From positions 2,982,001 through 3,046,000 of the forward strand of contig CP119310.1 of the NCBI GenBank assembly GCA_029203185.1: 64,000 nt of DNA. Direction: 5' to 3'. Numbering within the stretch: position 1 is the stretch's first letter; each line of letters opens with the position of its first letter. The translations under genes were made by a program, and so were the position numbers. Source of the stretch: Candidatus Chryseobacterium colombiense. Its GTDB lineage: Bacteria > Bacteroidota > Bacteroidia > Flavobacteriales > Weeksellaceae. Below are positions 35,094-43,257 of the stretch, one piece after another. The notes beneath the pieces are model-generated. The model did not search any database. It had not been told where the DNA came from and saw only the letters and a list, made by a program, of their open reading frames with translations.

Positions 35094-35096
35094 CTG

Positions 35097-35171
35097 TGGG
35101 TCCTGAGGGATTCGAACCCCCGACCCTCTGGGTGTAAACCAGATGCTCTGAACCAACTGAGCTAAGAACCC
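35097..35171 (-). tRNA. tRNA-Val (UAC)
   Basis: The 75-base sequence folds as a cloverleaf. The acceptor GGGTTCT pairs with AGGACCC, the D arm is GCTCAGTTGGTTCAGAGC, the anticodon stem TCTGG/CCAGA encloses loop TTTACAC (anticodon TAC), and the T arm is GGGGG-TTCGAAT-CCCTC. The discriminator base is A and CCA is not encoded. It is identical to the copy at 35205-35279. Confidence 0.95.
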
Positions 35172-35204
35172 GAATTTTTTTGAAAGGTTTCGTTTCCTTT
35201 TCTG

Positions 35205-35279
35205 TGGGTCCTGAGGGATTCGAACCCCCGACCCTCTGGGTGTAAACCAGATGCTCTGAACCAACTGAGCTAAGAACCC
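35205..35279 (-). tRNA. tRNA-Val (UAC)
   Basis: Same 75-base cloverleaf and anticodon TAC as the copy at 35097-35171, 33 bases upstream of it in the same transcript. The two copies are identical throughout, which points to tandem duplication or conversion. The promoter is seen at 35312-35342. Confidence 0.95.
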
Positions 35280-35311
35280 TCTTTATCGTTGTTTCCTCGA
35301 TTAGAGTGGTG

Positions 35312-35342
35312 CAAATATACGACTTATTTGGAAACCTCCAAA
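35312..35342 (-). promoter_or_regulatory. promoter of the tRNA-Val pair, overlapping folC
   Basis: Minus strand: -33 element TTTG (35339-35342), 19-base spacer, -7 element TATATTTG (35312-35319). This is a full match to the Bacteroidetes housekeeping promoter. The -33 element lies inside the last codons of folC. Confidence 0.75.
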
Positions 35343-36568
35343 TTTTTTTCTAAAAATTCTCCGACTACAAAGTTACTTCCGCCGATAAAAATCATTTCTT
35401 CGTTTGTACATTGTTCTTTTGCAGATAGATAAGCTTCCTGCACAGAATTGAAAATTTTATAAGAAATTTTTGCATCCACCAGCAAATCTTCATAATCCTG
35501 CGGATGTCTTCCCCTGTTTATGGCAGGTTTGGCAAAATAGAATTCAGATTTCTCAGGTAAAATTTTAGTGACTTCGTCGATTTTTTTGTCATTGACGAAA
35601 CCTAAAATGATATGTTTATGTTTATCTATAGAATTTAGCTGAGCAAAAACATATTCTAGGCCAGCCTGATTGTGCCCTGTGTCACAAATTGTCAGTGGTG
35701 ATTTAGAGAACTCGAACCAACGGCCGATAAAATTGGTGTTTTGATGAACGTGTAAAAGACCGTCTTCAATATTCTTATCAGAAATAGATAAATTTAGTTT
35801 TTTTAGTTCTTCAATTAAAGCTAATACGACTTTAATGTTTTTAGCCTGATAGTTGCCTTTTAGATCTGAGATGAGTTCGGTTTTTAATAAAGTTGCATCA
35901 ATAAACGGGGCATTTTCTTGATTCGCTTTATTTAAGATGATGCTTTTTACATTATCATTTTCGTCTCCGGAAATAATTGGAGTGTTCTTTTTAATAATTC
36001 CCGCTTTTTCTGCAGAAATTTCTTCAATGCTGTCTCCTAAAATATTTTGATGATCCAGCTGAACATTCGTGATGGCTGCAACCAAAGGCTTAATAATATT
36101 TGTTGAATCCAGTCTTCCGCCCAAACCGACTTCAATAATTGCAAAGTCAACATTCTGCTGATAAAAATATTCGAAAGCCATAACGGTAGTAAATTCAAAA
36201 AAGGAAGGTTTGATATCCTCGGGAAGATTCTTCAGCTTTTGAATAAAATCAAAGACAAATTTTTTATCACAGTTTTTACCATTTACCTTGATACGTTCTG
36301 TAAAATCGATCAGGTGAGGAGAATTGTAAAGTCCGATTTTATAACCAGCCTCCTGCAGTACAGAAGCGAGCATATTGCTTGAAGAACCTTTTCCGTTGGT
36401 TCCTCCGATATGGATGCATTTTATTTTTTCTTGAGGGTTTCCAAAGAAATCGCAAAGTCTGGTGATATTTTGTAAACCTGGTTTATAGGCTTTTTGGCCA
36501 TCGATTTGATAATTAGGAGCTTGCACGAAAAGCCATTCTACGGCTTCCAGATATTGTTCATTTGTCAT
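35324..36568 (-). CDS. folC: bifunctional dihydrofolate/folylpolyglutamate synthase
   Basis: FolC adds glutamate to dihydropteroate and lengthens the polyglutamate tail of folates, using ATP. The 414 aa Mur-ligase-fold protein has the P-loop HIGGTNGKGSSS (about 53-64), then the family motifs NSPHLIDFTERIKVNG, EVGLGGRLDSTN and TNVQLDHQNILGDSIEEISAEKAGI. The C-terminal domain has DTGHNQAG and the ending VVGEFL. The start at 36568 (MTNEQYLEAVEWLF) is typical. Its 3' end carries the promoter of the tRNA genes. Confidence 0.94.
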   Translation of the reverse strand: MTNEQYLEAVEWLFVQAPNYQIDGQKAYKPGLQNITRLCDFFGNPQEKIKCIHIGGTNGKGSSSNMLASVLQEAGYKIGLYNSPHLIDFTERIKVNGKNCDKKFVFDFIQKLKNLPEDIKPSFFEFTTVMAFEYFYQQNVDFAIIEVGLGGRLDSTNIIKPLVAAITNVQLDHQNILGDSIEEISAEKAGIIKKNTPIISGDENDNVKSIILNKANQENAPFIDATLLKTELISDLKGNYQAKNIKVVLALIEELKKLNLSISDKNIEDGLLHVHQNTNFIGRWFEFSKSPLTICDTGHNQAGLEYVFAQLNSIDKHKHIILGFVNDKKIDEVTKILPEKSEFYFAKPAINRGRHPQDYEDLLVDAKISYKIFNSVQEAYLSAKEQCTNEEMIFIGGSNFVVGEFLEKNLEVSK

Positions 36569-36669
36569 GATACAAAATTCTCAAAAGTTTTTTAAAAAGA
36601 GACATTAATTTTTTTAATTGTAACTTTTTTTACATTTTCGCGTCTAATGTCATAAAAGCTGAATTAATT

Positions 36670-38016
36670 ATGAAAAAAATTTTGGTAATCATTTTAGGAT
36701 TGAGTTGTTTGGGACTGAAGTCTCAGAAAAGGTGGTCGCTGAGAGAATGTGTGGATTATGCTGTAAAAAATAATCTGCAGGTATTACAAAATGAATACTC
36801 AAAACAGACCCAGGAAGCCAACCTGAAAATTGCCAAAAAAAATTACCTTCCTTCAGTTTCTGGAAGTATTGGAAATACAGTTAGTTTTGGACAGACGTCT
36901 TTCGGAACGGGAAGTTTAAGAAATGACAGATTCAGTAACAGTGCCAATTTAGGGGCTGAAATTTTGGTTTTTAATAACGGAAGACTTGATAAAACAGTCA
37001 GAAAAACCCAATATGATCTGGAGGCAAGTTTATATGATGTAGAAACCATTAAGAATGATATTTCATTACAGATTGCACAGCAGTATTTAACGACACTATT
37101 AAATAAAGAAATTGTAAAAATTTCTGAAAGCACGGTTGCAAATGCTAAAAAACAATATGACAAGGCAAAAATAACAACTTCGGTAGGAACAACCGCACAA
37201 ACTGTTCTAGCCGAAGCCGAAGCTGCATTAGCAAGAGAAAAACAAAACTTAAAAACCGCAGAAATTAATGTAGGGCGAAGTTTATTTGCTTTAGTTCAGC
37301 TTTTACAATTACCGGATTATAAAAATTTTGATGTTGAAGATGTAGTTGTTCCAGAACAGCTAACTCCGGAACTAAAATCAGTTGATGAAGTTTTAACAAC
37401 GGCTTATGCATCTCAACCTCAAATAAAAGCAGCAGAAAGCAGAATAAAATCTGCTGAGGTTCAGACAGAAGTTTCTAAAACGGCTTTCTGGCCTACAGTA
37501 ACGGCAAGTGCAGGAATTGGATCTTTTTACAATAACCTTCTTAATACGAATATAACGGGAATAGACTCTGAAGGAAATATTGTGAACGAAAGAAATTTAT
37601 TTGGTCAGTATAAAGACAACTTCGGTCAGCAAGCAGCAGTTTCTGTAAATATTCCGATTTTCAATAAGGGAATTACAAAGCTTCAGGTTGAGCAGTCAAA
37701 AATTAATGAAAGTGTTGCAAAAAACTCATTTGAGCAACAAAAGCAGTCGATAAGACAAGGTGTTCAGAAAGCGCAGTTTGATGTTGATGCCAACTATGAA
37801 GCCTATTTGTCGGCAGTAGAAGCTGAAAAAAGCTCTAAACTTTCTATGGATTTTGCTGAAAAAAGTTATGCTGCAGGAAGAACAACTATTTTTGATCTGA
37901 ATGTTGCAAGAAATAACTACGCGAATGCACAAGGTTCTGTAGCTCAGGCAAAATATAATTATTTATTCAGTTTAAAATTATTGAACTTCTATGCCGGAAT
38001 TCCACTAAGTTTGTAG
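36670..38016 (+). CDS. TolC-family outer-membrane efflux protein
   Basis: A 448 aa outer-membrane channel subunit. The signal peptide ends near LGLKSQ; then WSLRECVDYAVKNNLQVLQNEY begins the first of two TolC repeats, each with long coiled-coil helices (LKIAKKNYLPSVSGSIG and later AESRIKSAEVQTEVSKTAFWPTVTA). The end has DFAEKSYAAGRTTIFDLNVARNNYANAQG, family-typical. No periplasmic adaptor or inner-membrane pump follows here; those must be elsewhere. The next gene starts 1 base after its stop. Confidence 0.9.
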   Translation: MKKILVIILGLSCLGLKSQKRWSLRECVDYAVKNNLQVLQNEYSKQTQEANLKIAKKNYLPSVSGSIGNTVSFGQTSFGTGSLRNDRFSNSANLGAEILVFNNGRLDKTVRKTQYDLEASLYDVETIKNDISLQIAQQYLTTLLNKEIVKISESTVANAKKQYDKAKITTSVGTTAQTVLAEAEAALAREKQNLKTAEINVGRSLFALVQLLQLPDYKNFDVEDVVVPEQLTPELKSVDEVLTTAYASQPQIKAAESRIKSAEVQTEVSKTAFWPTVTASAGIGSFYNNLLNTNITGIDSEGNIVNERNLFGQYKDNFGQQAAVSVNIPIFNKGITKLQVEQSKINESVAKNSFEQQKQSIRQGVQKAQFDVDANYEAYLSAVEAEKSSKLSMDFAEKSYAAGRTTIFDLNVARNNYANAQGSVAQAKYNYLFSLKLLNFYAGIPLSL

Positions 38017-38017
38017 A

Positions 38018-38608
38018 ATGTCAATTGAGTCATTAGAAAAATATTTACCTCAAAATACACGAACTTATTTAAGAAAATGGTTCTCAGATTATTATATTCA
38101 TATAAAAATTACCAGGGAGCGGAATTCAAAATTGGGAGATTACCGCAAATTACCTGATAATTCCCATGAAATTACGATAAATTCAACATTATCACCACAG
38201 CTTTTTTTCTTTGTACTTACTCATGAGTTGGCGCATCTTATTGCTTTTGAAAAGTTTGGAAGAAGAATATCTCCTCATGGAAATGAGTGGAAAATGACTT
38301 TCAGAGAAATGCTTTTGGAAAGTCTTGAGGTATACGAAGATGAATTGAAACCCATTATTATAAAGTTTTCAAAGTCTCCGAAAGCCAATTTTATGGCAAG
38401 TCCGGATTTGGTAAAGTTTTTTCATGCCGGAAAAGCAGATGATAATTCTTGTTATATCGAAGAAATAGAGAAAGGAGGCTTTTTTGTCTATCAAAATCAA
38501 AAATATCTGCAGGAGGGACTTATTAAAAAAAACTATCTTTGTAAGAATTTGGCTACCGGAAGAAAGTATTCTTTCAAACCTTTAGCCAGAGTAGAAAAAT
38601 GTATGTGA
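38018..38608 (+). CDS. SprT-like zinc metalloprotease-domain protein
   Basis: A 196 aa SprT-like protein. The zinc motif is HELAH at 69-73 with Glu70 as catalytic base; a third ligand may be His87 in ISPHGNEWK. SprT-like folds include Spartan-type DNA-protein crosslink proteases, but the bacterial members are mostly uncharacterised. The gene starts one base after the TolC-like gene and its end touches the manC-like gene, giving a compact operon. Confidence 0.82.
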   Translation: MSIESLEKYLPQNTRTYLRKWFSDYYIHIKITRERNSKLGDYRKLPDNSHEITINSTLSPQLFFFVLTHELAHLIAFEKFGRRISPHGNEWKMTFREMLLESLEVYEDELKPIIIKFSKSPKANFMASPDLVKFFHAGKADDNSCYIEEIEKGGFFVYQNQKYLQEGLIKKNYLCKNLATGRKYSFKPLARVEKCM

Positions 38609-38610
38609 AC

Positions 38611-39690
38611 ATGTTACAATCAGATAAATACTGTGTGATAATGGCAGGAGGAATCGGAAGCAGATTCTGGCCTTTAAGTACACAAAAATTTCCAAAGCAG
38701 TTTCAGGATATTTTAGGAACGGGAAGAACAATGATTCAGCAGACGTATGACAGGATCAGTAAAATGATTCCTGCTGAAAATATATTTGTTATTACAAATA
38801 AAGAATATGTAGGAGTATCTCATCAGCAATTACCGGAAATTCCGGAAGAAAATATTGTAGGAGAGCCATTGATGAAGAATACGGCGGCTTGTAATCTTTA
38901 TATGGCGAATAAAATCGCTGAAAAGAATCCTGATGCAACTATGGTCGTTTTACCAGCCGATCATTTGATTCTTAAAGAAGATGTCTTTTTGCAGAAATTA
39001 GAACTTGCTTTTGAATTGGCAGCTGAAAATGAATATCTGGTAACATTGGGAATCACTCCTACAAGACCTGATACAGGATACGGATATATTCAGTTTGTAG
39101 AAAAGAAAAATGCAGATTATTTTAAGGTAAAAACATTTACTGAGAAGCCTATTTTAGAAATAGCACAGAGCTTTTTAGATAGTGGAGACTTCCTTTGGAA
39201 TGCCGGAATTTTTATCTGGAATGTTAAAAGTATTCATCATGCTTTTGAAATGTACCTGCCGGATATGACACAGCAATTCATGGCTTGTGATTATAATGCT
39301 GGTAATGAGCAGAGCTGTATAGAACTTATTTATCCAAAGGTTCAGAAAATTTCCATCGATAACGGAATTCTTGAAAAAGCAAAGAATGTATATGTAATTC
39401 CTGCGGATTTGGGATGGAGCGATCTTGGAACATGGACTTCGGTATATGAAAACACAGAAAAAGATAAGAATAGAAACTCTGTTAATCAAAAACACCTTTT
39501 AACGTATAACGCAGAAGGCAATATCATTCATGCCAAAAGCAATAAGATGGTTGTTATAGACGGGCTGAAAGACTATATCGTTGTAGATACCGATAAAGTG
39601 CTGCTAATTTGTCCAAGAGATCATGATCAACTGATCAAAGATTATGTTTTAGACCTTAAAAATTTCAAAAAAGGAGAACGTTTTATGTAA
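38611..39690 (+). CDS. manC: mannose-1-phosphate guanylyltransferase
   Basis: This enzyme makes GDP-mannose from GTP and mannose-1-phosphate, for polysaccharide and glycan synthesis. The protein is 359 aa from the Met at 38611, and the nucleotide-binding signature is VIMAGGIGSRFWPLS, followed by KFPKQF. Other family blocks are VLPADH, FTEKP and DFLWNAGIFIW, with GWSDLGTW near the end. The cupin isomerase domain of bifunctional forms is absent. An upstream Met at 38599 would overlap the SprT-like gene by 10 bases and is less likely. Confidence 0.9.
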   Translation: MLQSDKYCVIMAGGIGSRFWPLSTQKFPKQFQDILGTGRTMIQQTYDRISKMIPAENIFVITNKEYVGVSHQQLPEIPEENIVGEPLMKNTAACNLYMANKIAEKNPDATMVVLPADHLILKEDVFLQKLELAFELAAENEYLVTLGITPTRPDTGYGYIQFVEKKNADYFKVKTFTEKPILEIAQSFLDSGDFLWNAGIFIWNVKSIHHAFEMYLPDMTQQFMACDYNAGNEQSCIELIYPKVQKISIDNGILEKAKNVYVIPADLGWSDLGTWTSVYENTEKDKNRNSVNQKHLLTYNAEGNIIHAKSNKMVVIDGLKDYIVVDTDKVLLICPRDHDQLIKDYVLDLKNFKKGERFM

Positions 39691-39724
39691 TTAAATGGCA
39701 TACTTTGTGTCAGTTACTTTAGCT

Positions 39725-40393
39725 ATGATAAAAGCAATTTTAAAAATCGGAATATTTTCTTTGCTGTTTTTGGGAATAAGTATTTATTCTCAGGAGAAAA
39801 AACATTTTACAGGCTATTCTAATATTTTACAGAGTATTATTCCTAATCAGAAAACAGATTTCTGGATTTTGGTTCATAATAATTATGGTAAAAACCAGGA
39901 AGTAAGAACAGTAGGAACAAAAAAAGATTATACACCACAATCTTCAGGGTTTAATTTATTTCCTGACGAAAATGGATTTTTTTATATCGTTTACTCTTCA
40001 GGAGGAAAGATAGATTATATAACTGATATTTCTGCACTCAGAAAATTTATAGGGAAAATAGACAATGTAGAGGAAGCGGCAATCATGCTTACAGATGAAG
40101 GATATTTTGTAGATGAAGAGTTTAATGACTTGGCTGGAAATTATGCGGAAGACAGTAAAAACTATTATCTTGAAGTTGGAAAACTTACTTCAAAAGAATG
40201 TCCTTACCAGAAAAAACATTTTAATATTACGGTGACTAAAGCTACGGGTGAAGTTGGCAATATAAAAGATGACGGAACCTATATAGAACTGTATAATAAG
40301 AAATGTACCAATAACCCAAGGCTTTTAAAAATAGAGAAAAAAGAACCCCCGAAAGATGAGCCTAAAAAAACAAATTCTTCCAAACGCAGATAG
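39725..40393 (+). CDS. secreted hypothetical protein
   Basis: A 222 aa exported protein with signal MIKAILKIGIFSLLFLGISIYSQ. The middle region is acidic (EEAAIMLTDEGYFVDEEFNDLAGNYAEDS) and the tail is basic and Pro-rich (KKEPPKDEPKKTNSSKRR). No family is recognised. A start ten codons upstream is open but would spoil the signal. The last 38 bases overlap the next gene in another frame. Confidence 0.7.
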   Translation: MIKAILKIGIFSLLFLGISIYSQEKKHFTGYSNILQSIIPNQKTDFWILVHNNYGKNQEVRTVGTKKDYTPQSSGFNLFPDENGFFYIVYSSGGKIDYITDISALRKFIGKIDNVEEAAIMLTDEGYFVDEEFNDLAGNYAEDSKNYYLEVGKLTSKECPYQKKHFNITVTKATGEVGNIKDDGTYIELYNKKCTNNPRLLKIEKKEPPKDEPKKTNSSKRR

Positions 40394-40895
40394 CTTCTAC
40401 GAAACAGAAAGGCTGATTATTCGTCCAATGTCTTTGGATGATGCTGAATTTATTTTTGATCTTTATAACAGGCCGAAATTTATTCAGTTCATTGGAGATC
40501 GCCATATAAAAACGATTGATGATGCTGAAAACTATATTAAAGAAAGATTTCTTCCGCAGCTTGAGAGATTAGGCTATGGAAATTATTTAATGGTCACAAA
40601 GGAAGGAAACCATAAAATTGGCGGAGTAGGGATTTTCGAAAGAGAAGGCCTGGATGTAGTAGATATAGGTTTTTCTTTATTAGATGAATTTGAAGGAAAG
40701 GGTTACGCTTATGAAGCAGCTTCAAAAGTAAAATCTATCGGAATGGATGATTTTGGACTAAAAAAGCTCTCAGCAATTACTTCAAAAGACAATTTTTCTT
40801 CCCAGAAACTAATCGAGAAATTGGGGTTAAAATTCCAGAAACATATAATCCTTCCCGGGGAAAATGAAGAGTTGAGATATTACGAAACAGAATAA
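40356..40895 (+). CDS. GNAT-family N-acetyltransferase, RimJ/RimL type
   Basis: A 179 aa acetyltransferase. It begins FYETERLIIRPMSLDDAEFIFDLYN, typical of RimJ/RimL-like enzymes, and the acetyl-CoA loop is in GFSLLDEFEGKGYAYEAASKV (Q/RxxGxG/A-like), followed by LSAITSKDNFSSQKLIEKLGLKF. The substrate, ribosomal protein or small amine, cannot be told. The gene overlaps the upstream secreted protein by 38 bases, implying coupled translation. An inverted repeat follows. Confidence 0.85.
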   Translation: MSLKKQILPNADSFYETERLIIRPMSLDDAEFIFDLYNRPKFIQFIGDRHIKTIDDAENYIKERFLPQLERLGYGNYLMVTKEGNHKIGGVGIFEREGLDVVDIGFSLLDEFEGKGYAYEAASKVKSIGMDDFGLKKLSAITSKDNFSSQKLIEKLGLKFQKHIILPGENEELRYYETE

Positions 40896-40911
40896 TTATG
40901 TCATTAATTTG

Positions 40912-40971
40912 TCATTCTGACGAAGGAAGAATCTAAGTTTGTATTTATAGATTCTTCCTTCGTCAGAATGA
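40912..40971. repeat. dispersed inverted repeat, copy 2 (perfect)
   Basis: A perfect 24-bp inverted repeat, arms 40912-40935 and 40948-40971, with a 12-base loop. The arms begin TCATTCTGACGAAGGAAG and end with the complement. It lies between the converging GNAT and bcp genes and could act as a terminator for both. Related copies are at 12781 and 62472. Confidence 0.85.
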
Positions 40972-40979
40972 TATAAAGA

Positions 40980-41429
40980 CTATTCTTTCAAAATCTGCGA
41001 AGCATGTTCTTTAGTTTTTACTTTTTCAATAACCTCGGTGCAGATTCCATTTTCATCAAAAATAAAAGTTGTGCGAACAATTCCCATAAATTCTCTTCCC
41101 ATAAATTTTTTGAGTTGCCAGACTCCGAATTTTTCTATTATGTCGCGGTTTTCATCGGCAATTAAATCATACTCGAAATTGTACTTTTCATGAAATTTCT
41201 TTTGCTTCACTACAGAATCTGCAGAAATACCCAAAACTTGAAAACTTTGCTTTTTTAAATATTCATAATTTTCATTGAGATTGCAGGCTTCTGCCGTACA
41301 GCCGGGTGTCATTGCTTTTGGATAAAAGAAAATAACAAGTTTTTTTCCGATCAGTTTTTCCGATTGTATCGTTTCTCCGTCTTGATTTGTTCCTTCAAAT
41401 TGTGGTAGTTTGTCTCCAACTTTCAGCAT
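40980..41429 (-). CDS. bcp: thiol peroxidase Bcp (peroxiredoxin)
   Basis: Bcp reduces hydrogen peroxide and organic peroxides, with thioredoxin as reductant. The 149 aa protein has the peroxidatic Cys44 and the resolving Cys49 in AMTPGCTAEACNL, the pattern of the Bcp alpha group. The thioredoxin-fold strands (KLVIFFYPK, FQVLGISADS) are complete. It is divergent from nth, and its promoter overlaps the nth start. Confidence 0.94.
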   Translation of the reverse strand: MLKVGDKLPQFEGTNQDGETIQSEKLIGKKLVIFFYPKAMTPGCTAEACNLNENYEYLKKQSFQVLGISADSVVKQKKFHEKYNFEYDLIADENRDIIEKFGVWQLKKFMGREFMGIVRTTFIFDENGICTEVIEKVKTKEHASQILKE

Positions 41430-41446
41430 AATGATTTAATTTTGTT

Positions 41447-41478
41447 CAAATTTAATAGTTAAATGACAAAAAAGCAAA
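41447..41478 (-). promoter_or_regulatory. bcp promoter overlapping the nth start
   Basis: Minus strand: -33 element TTTG (41475-41478), 20-base spacer, -7 element TAAATTTG (41447-41454), with the ATG at 41429. The -33 element sits inside the first codons of nth. Confidence 0.65.
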
Positions 41479-42092
41479 GAGCCGAACTTGTTCAGACCGA
41501 ATTAGAAAAACTATATCCCGAAGTTCCCATTCCGCTGGATCATACCGATCCTTATACTTTGATGGTTGCTGTAGCATTGTCTGCTCAGACTACAGATAAA
41601 AAAGTGAATCAGGTAACTCCCTACCTTTTTGCGGTGGCGGGAACACCTCAAAGAATGGCAAAACTGGAGGTATTTCAAATCAAAGAACTGATCAAAGAAA
41701 TCGGACTGGCCAATACAAAAGCCAAAAATCTAAAAAGAATGGCAGAGCTCCTGTTGGAAAGGCACGATGGAGTAGTACCTCAAACTTACGAGGAATTGGA
41801 AGCACTTCCGGGAGTTGGTCATAAAACCGCTTCTGTAGTAATGAGCCAAGGCTTCGGATTTCCTGCTTTTCCGGTCGATACACACATTCACAGGCTCATG
41901 ACGCAATGGAAGCTTACTTCCGGGAAAAACGTCGTAGAAACGGAAAAAGACGCTAAAAGTCTCTGGAAAGAAGAAGTTTGGAATAAATTACATCTTCAGA
42001 TCATTTTTTACGGAAGAGAATATTCTCCGGCAAGAGGAAAAGGAGAGAAGGATTTTATTACGAAAATGATGTTTGAGAAAAAAGAAAAATAA
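41463..42092 (+). CDS. nth: endonuclease III without Fe-S cluster cysteines
   Basis: Endonuclease III excises oxidised pyrimidines and cuts at the abasic site. The 209 aa protein has the helix-hairpin-helix LPGVGHKTA with catalytic Lys121 and the catalytic Asp139 in FPVDTHIHR, matching E. coli K120 and D138. The four C-terminal cysteines that hold the [4Fe-4S] cluster in most family members are absent; indeed the protein has no Cys at all. The tail GREYSPARGKGEKDFITK replaces that loop. Fe-S-free homologues are known in the wider family, so activity is still likely. Confidence 0.9.
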   Translation: MTKKQRAELVQTELEKLYPEVPIPLDHTDPYTLMVAVALSAQTTDKKVNQVTPYLFAVAGTPQRMAKLEVFQIKELIKEIGLANTKAKNLKRMAELLLERHDGVVPQTYEELEALPGVGHKTASVVMSQGFGFPAFPVDTHIHRLMTQWKLTSGKNVVETEKDAKSLWKEEVWNKLHLQIIFYGREYSPARGKGEKDFITKMMFEKKEK

Positions 42093-42106
42093 GTTGTCGC
42101 CACAAT

Positions 42107-42161
42107 ATTCCCCTCCTTTGGAGGGGTGGCGAAAATTCAAAGAATTTTTGACGGGGTGGTC
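42107..42161. repeat. CCCCTCC...GACGGGGTGG dispersed repeat
   Basis: The palindrome CCCCTCCTTTGGAGGGG, then TGGCGAAAATTCAAAG, AATTTTTGACGGGGTGG. The unit lies in the gap between nth and the DinB-like gene, both ending there, and can fold into at least two hairpins. A shorter relative is at 12742-12758. Confidence 0.65.
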
Positions 42162-42176
42162 TATTCGGTATTTAAA

Positions 42177-42626
42177 CTATTCCACATCCAGTAATCTTCT
42201 ATGGTAATTAATCTGTCCCAAATGATAGCTCAAATGCCCGAATAAATGAATCAGGAAATACTCCGTGGTCATTTTATATCCCAAAGCTTCAAGAGGAAAA
42301 TCTTTTTCAAGATCTTCACGAGACAACGTACCGAATGTTGAAGTTACAACTTCCAATGTTCTTTCGATTTTTTCAATAAGTTCAGCTCTTGGAATGTCCT
42401 TTAATGAAAATTCAAGTTCACGCTTTCTGATATAACCTGAATTTCCCAGTTGAGCTCCGATGAAATGATTAAGATTTCCTATCAAATGCAGACATAGGTT
42501 TCCCGCAGAATTTGAAATGCTTTTATCTGTTTTCCAAATTGATGCTTCATGCTGATAAGACTCAATTTCCAGTTTTAATTTATTTAAATCTCTTGTGTAA
42601 AGTGACTGTAGTCCTTCTGTTATCAT
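42177..42626 (-). CDS. DinB-family protein
   Basis: A 149 aa four-helix protein of the DinB/YfiT-like superfamily. The three His that normally bind metal are visible as HLIGNLNHF (about residues 47-53) and HLFGHLSYHLGQINYHRR (late). Members include metal-dependent thiol transferases and stress proteins; the substrate here is unknown. It begins 4 bases after the stop of a frameshifted lipoprotein gene, so they were probably one operon. Confidence 0.82.
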   Translation of the reverse strand: MITEGLQSLYTRDLNKLKLEIESYQHEASIWKTDKSISNSAGNLCLHLIGNLNHFIGAQLGNSGYIRKRELEFSLKDIPRAELIEKIERTLEVVTSTFGTLSREDLEKDFPLEALGYKMTTEYFLIHLFGHLSYHLGQINYHRRLLDVE

Positions 42627-42630
42627 TTTT

Positions 42631-43181
42631 CTATTGAATTAAAGCTTTAAAATATCCTCTGAATGTTTTATTAAATGAATCTACTTTGGTTTTATAATCT
42701 ATAAACCCATAAATACTGTCATTTTTCTTAAAATTGCTTTTGTTTAGTACTAATTTCTGATGAAGAGGCTTTGTTTTTATAAATTTTATTTCACCGTGCA
42801 AAGTTTTGGGATCTATGTCATCAATTAAAAAAAATTTTCAAAAACTTTTATAAAAACACCATTTCCAAAATAGCCGTTGTTATTGTTTAGTAAAATTTCC
42901 AATGTGTCATTTTTCAAAGCCACACTGCATTTATAATTATCCTTTGGGAGAATTCCTGCATGCTGAAAAATATAGGCCGTTCTGGTTTTACTCTTTATTT
43001 TTTCATTACTGAATAATTTTATTTCAGGGTATTTTGAAAGGAGTTTAATTGTATCATTTTGAGGAAGGTTTTTGTCAATACTAAATTTCTCAAAATGCTC
43101 TTCAACCTTTTTATCCATATTACAACCCAGAGCAAATAATCCTAAAACAAAACCCAGAAAGAAAGATATCGTTTTTATCAT
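42631..43181 (-). pseudogene. frameshifted lipoprotein gene (8-T tract)
   Basis: The open part codes 118 aa: lipoprotein signal with Cys20 (FALGC), then EEHFEKFSIDKNLPQNDTIKLLSK, ending FENFF at 42825. At 42827-42834 the minus strand has eight T. With one extra T the frame continues as LIDDIDPKTLHGEIKF, then KPLHQKLVLNKSNFKKNDSIYGFIDYK, to a stop at 42631, giving about 183 aa. The added part has Lys/Asp-rich coding style like its front half, and the restored stop lies 4 bases before the DinB-like start. This could be a sequencing error, a recent mutation or slippage-controlled expression. Confidence 0.75.
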
Positions 43182-43210
43182 TGCTAGGTTTAAAGTATAA
43201 ATTTAAACAA

Positions 43211-43237
43211 AAAAGCCACAAAAATTAATTTGTGACT
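43211..43237 (-). terminator. terminator of the DUF885 gene
   Basis: Minus strand: AAAGTCACAAA...TTTGTGGCTTT with one G-U pair, followed by T residues, just after the DUF885 stop. Confidence 0.65.
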
Positions 43238-43257
43238 TTAATATTTTTAATGAAGAA

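Noticed and set aside
34992..35264. Open frame of 90 codons on the minus strand with two repeated peptide units
   Set aside because: It covers the two tRNA-Val genes; the repeated peptide is just the translation of duplicated tRNA DNA.
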